Below, in pieces: positions 51,507 to 52,945 of a DNA stretch of 52,945 nt. Position 1 is the stretch's first letter, and each line of letters opens with the position of its first letter. Position numbers and translations under genes: made by a program. The stretch spans positions 1 through 52,945 of the forward strand of contig SFFB01000008.1 of the NCBI GenBank assembly GCA_004557035.1, in the 5' to 3' direction. This DNA comes from Bacteroidales bacterium. Lineage in GTDB: Bacteria; Bacteroidota; Bacteroidia; Bacteroidales; Bacteroidaceae. The notes beneath the pieces were generated by a model. That model saw only the letters and a program-made list of their open reading frames with translations, did not search any database and was not told the origin of the DNA.

Positions 51507-52008
51507 TTGCTCCAAGAGTTGATTTGAGCCTCCCCCTCCCCTCTCTATTTCCCCTTCTCTCCCCCATCCTTTGTGATGGACCGTGACCAACCCGCCAATC
51601 ACCACATCTTGTTTATTATCAACCCCATCCCCCTGATTATGCGATTGGGGAAAAGGCAAAACTGTGGGTATAATAAGAGTCACCCTTGCCCCTCCCACCA
51701 TCATTGCTATCAACTCTCCCAACGCTCTGATATAGAGCAAAGTCAACGCAATCCGACAGCATTGACTTTGTTATTGGAGCAACTTACTCGCAATCCATAT
51801 TTCGTCTGCCCTTACGCTCTCACCATTTAGGAATCGTAGTTTTTCGTTATTTTATAGCCCAATGTGCTTTATAATGCTCAAAAATGTTGCAAAACAGCCT
51901 TGAAATAGTCTCGAAATACAAAATAATACACTTTTGCTTTAATTTCTTTCGCAAAGGGAAATTTATTTCAATTATTATTGTTGTATTTGCACCATAAATC
52001 TTACGAAT
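51507..52008. other. Transition region between the GC-rich core and AT-rich right end
   Basis: No gene in these 502 bases. 51632-51672 (GATTGGGGAAAAGGCAAA and TGGGTA) is a diverged copy of the right end of the 112-bp repeat. A hairpin CAAAGTCAACGC/GCATTGACTTTG (51738-51749 and 51759-51770, one G-U pair) with a TTATT tail may be a terminator. From about 51830 the sequence is strongly AT-rich, with a TATTTGC box near 51983 just before the regulator gene. Confidence 0.6.
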
Positions 52009-52236
52009 ATGGAAGTAAAGAAGTTAAATCGGTTAAAGATTGTAATGGCAGAGAAGGATCTGTCAAATATATGGTTGTCGGAAAAGTTAGGAGTCAGTCA
52101 GGCGACTGTTTCTAAATGGATGACGAATTTCTCTCAGCCAAATCTCGAAACACTCATCAAAATCTCCAAGGTTCTGAACGTTGATGTTTCTGAACTGATT
52201 CGTACTGACGAGGTGCAAATTGATATTGAAGCATAG
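52009..52236 (+). CDS. Cro/CI-type helix-turn-helix transcriptional regulator
   Basis: Small DNA-binding protein of 75 residues, one XRE domain and little else. The helix-turn-helix is IWLSEKLGVSQATVSKWMT at about residues 21-39, followed by the fourth and fifth helices (QPNLETLIKISKVLNVDVSELI). Such stand-alone regulators often control restriction-modification, toxin-antitoxin or phage-defence genes beside them. Its codons and base composition are much more AT-rich than those of the housekeeping genes to the left, suggesting transfer. The next gene lies 127 bases downstream in the same direction. Confidence 0.9.
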   Translation: MEVKKLNRLKIVMAEKDLSNIWLSEKLGVSQATVSKWMTNFSQPNLETLIKISKVLNVDVSELIRTDEVQIDIEA

Positions 52237-52363
52237 TCATTCTATCTAGTGTTGAACCTCAAAGATTTCAAGCGATATGAATTAAATCAGTCGCTACGAA
52301 CAATGGGTTCGTATATCAAACGTAACTTTGCTGCGTAATTTCAAAAAAGCGCAAATTAAAAAA

Positions 52364-52945
52364 ATGGAAAATTGTTTGAAGATATACCCACGACATGGGT
52401 TCCTTAATACAGAATATAAGGTACGCTCAGAAAAAGAAGAGTCATTTACAATCCTTTTCAATGAACAAAAGATATTCGAAGGAGTTGTAAAAGCTGGTGA
52501 AACAAAAGTTTTGCCTAAACTCAATGTAGCCGGAGAGTATATCGTAATAAGTAATAGATCAAACGAAAGACAGAAGATTTGTGTTGAGAATGCGCTACGT
52601 CTTGGCAGTAGCGATTTGAAGCGTGCTTACGTCTTTGATGATTTTCCGTACATAATTTTCGTTATGAAGGATCGTATCCATTTCTATGATCCTACTATAG
52701 AGACATATGTATATACAGAAAACTATCTTAGCCCGAATGATATTCAGTATATAGCAGACGGAAAACTCTTGTTCTCCACAAAACATTCTGATGGTACGTC
52801 GCTAAGTATATTTAATGCAGACAAACTCTGTATAGAAGAGTCATTAGAGATAGGTGAAATTATTGCACATAGCAAAGATTATAAGATGCTATACGTTCTT
52901 GACAAGTGCAATTCTTCTGTATATACATATGTCTCTATAGAAGGG
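52364..52945 (+). CDS. Unknown protein, 3' end outside window
   Basis: An uninterrupted frame of 194 codons runs from ATG 52364 to the window edge, with AT-rich codons like the regulator before it. The protein begins MENCLKIYPRHGFLNTEYKV. Residues 1-75 look like a small beta-sandwich; from about 88 there are strands with the rhythm of a beta-propeller (YVFDDFPYIIFVMKDRIHFYD, then QYIADGKLLFSTKHSDGTSL, then KDYKMLYVLDKCNSSVYTY). No signal peptide. I do not recognise a family. The open frame extends a further 26 codons upstream without an ATG, so an alternative start such as TTG 52328 is possible. It may be cotranscribed with the regulator. Confidence 0.7.
   Translation, partial: MENCLKIYPRHGFLNTEYKVRSEKEESFTILFNEQKIFEGVVKAGETKVLPKLNVAGEYIVISNRSNERQKICVENALRLGSSDLKRAYVFDDFPYIIFVMKDRIHFYDPTIETYVYTENYLSPNDIQYIADGKLLFSTKHSDGTSLSIFNADKLCIEESLEIGEIIAHSKDYKMLYVLDKCNSSVYTYVSIEG

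Noticed and set aside
51573..51830. Open frame of 85 codons in the transition region
   Set aside because: It overlaps the third copy of the 112-bp repeat and a hairpin, and shows no family likeness.
52294..52524. Minus-strand frame of 76 codons at the right end
   Set aside because: It is antisense to the longer uninterrupted plus-strand frame that follows the regulator in the same direction.

Overview
The window reads as a chromosomal stretch of a GC-rich Bacteroidales bacterium, most likely of the Prevotellaceae or a close relative. Evidence is the lineage-typical promoter (TTTG, about 19 bases, TANNTTTG) found repeatedly before genes, the lack of clear Shine-Dalgarno sites, the thrS-infC-rpmI-rplT order, a Tgt without the usual zinc cysteines, and several proteins that look Bacteroidetes-specific. 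The genus assignment is inference.

Layout: 1-4.3 kb holds the end of pepT, a CPA2-type cation/proton antiporter and, on the minus strand, a bile-acid:sodium-symporter-like carrier directly behind uvrB. A composite repeat region separates uvrB from a WalJ/YycJ-like MBL hydrolase. From 8.1 to 12.1 kb lies a plus-strand cassette of two periplasmic SGNH hydrolases and an MBOAT O-acyltransferase, probably an extracytoplasmic O-acylation system. It is followed by an ABC-F ATPase and rarA. From 15.8 to 20.2 kb are a lipoprotein, murB, a PhnP-like MBL hydrolase and guaA. From 20.3 to 25.1 kb are a WG-repeat protein, malQ behind a duplicated promoter, and a TPR protein. mltG and an acyl-CoA synthetase diverge at 26.6 kb. 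From 28.7 to 35.3 kb, on the minus strand, are rng, a 29-residue very basic ribosomal-type protein, an HU protein, rpiB, tkt, a small cysteine-rich exported protein and an outer-membrane barrel protein. From 36.4 to 42.7 kb, on the plus strand, are lon, tgt, an LptF/LptG-type permease and a DEAD-box helicase. From 43.0 to 46.5 kb is the minus-strand translation operon thrS-infC-rpmI-rplT. From 47.4 to 51.5 kb are a lipoprotein-signalled Ntn amidohydrolase, three identical tRNA-Val genes, a SpoU methyltransferase and a family 2 glycosyltransferase. The last kilobase turns AT-rich and holds a Cro/CI-type regulator and the start of an unknown protein that leaves the window; it looks like the edge of an acquired island.

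Most coding content is housekeeping. The unusual material lies between the genes. I can see at least five interspersed repeat families: (1) octamer tracts of consensus GWCTAARA or GACAAAGA that begin right after stop codons and, at three loci, enclose an identical 12-base core AGCGGCCAAGCC; (2) promoter-bearing repeats of about 84-93 bp in tandem before thrS (four copies) and malQ (two copies), where only the gene-proximal copy keeps a perfect -7 box; (3) small stem-loops of type CTGTCCTTATGACAG next to a terminator hairpin at four loci; (4) a repeat of about 112 bp present in two good copies and one diverged copy; (5) CCCTGAAAGGGC/CCCTGTAAGGGC palindromic elements. No CRISPR array, insertion sequence or prophage was seen.
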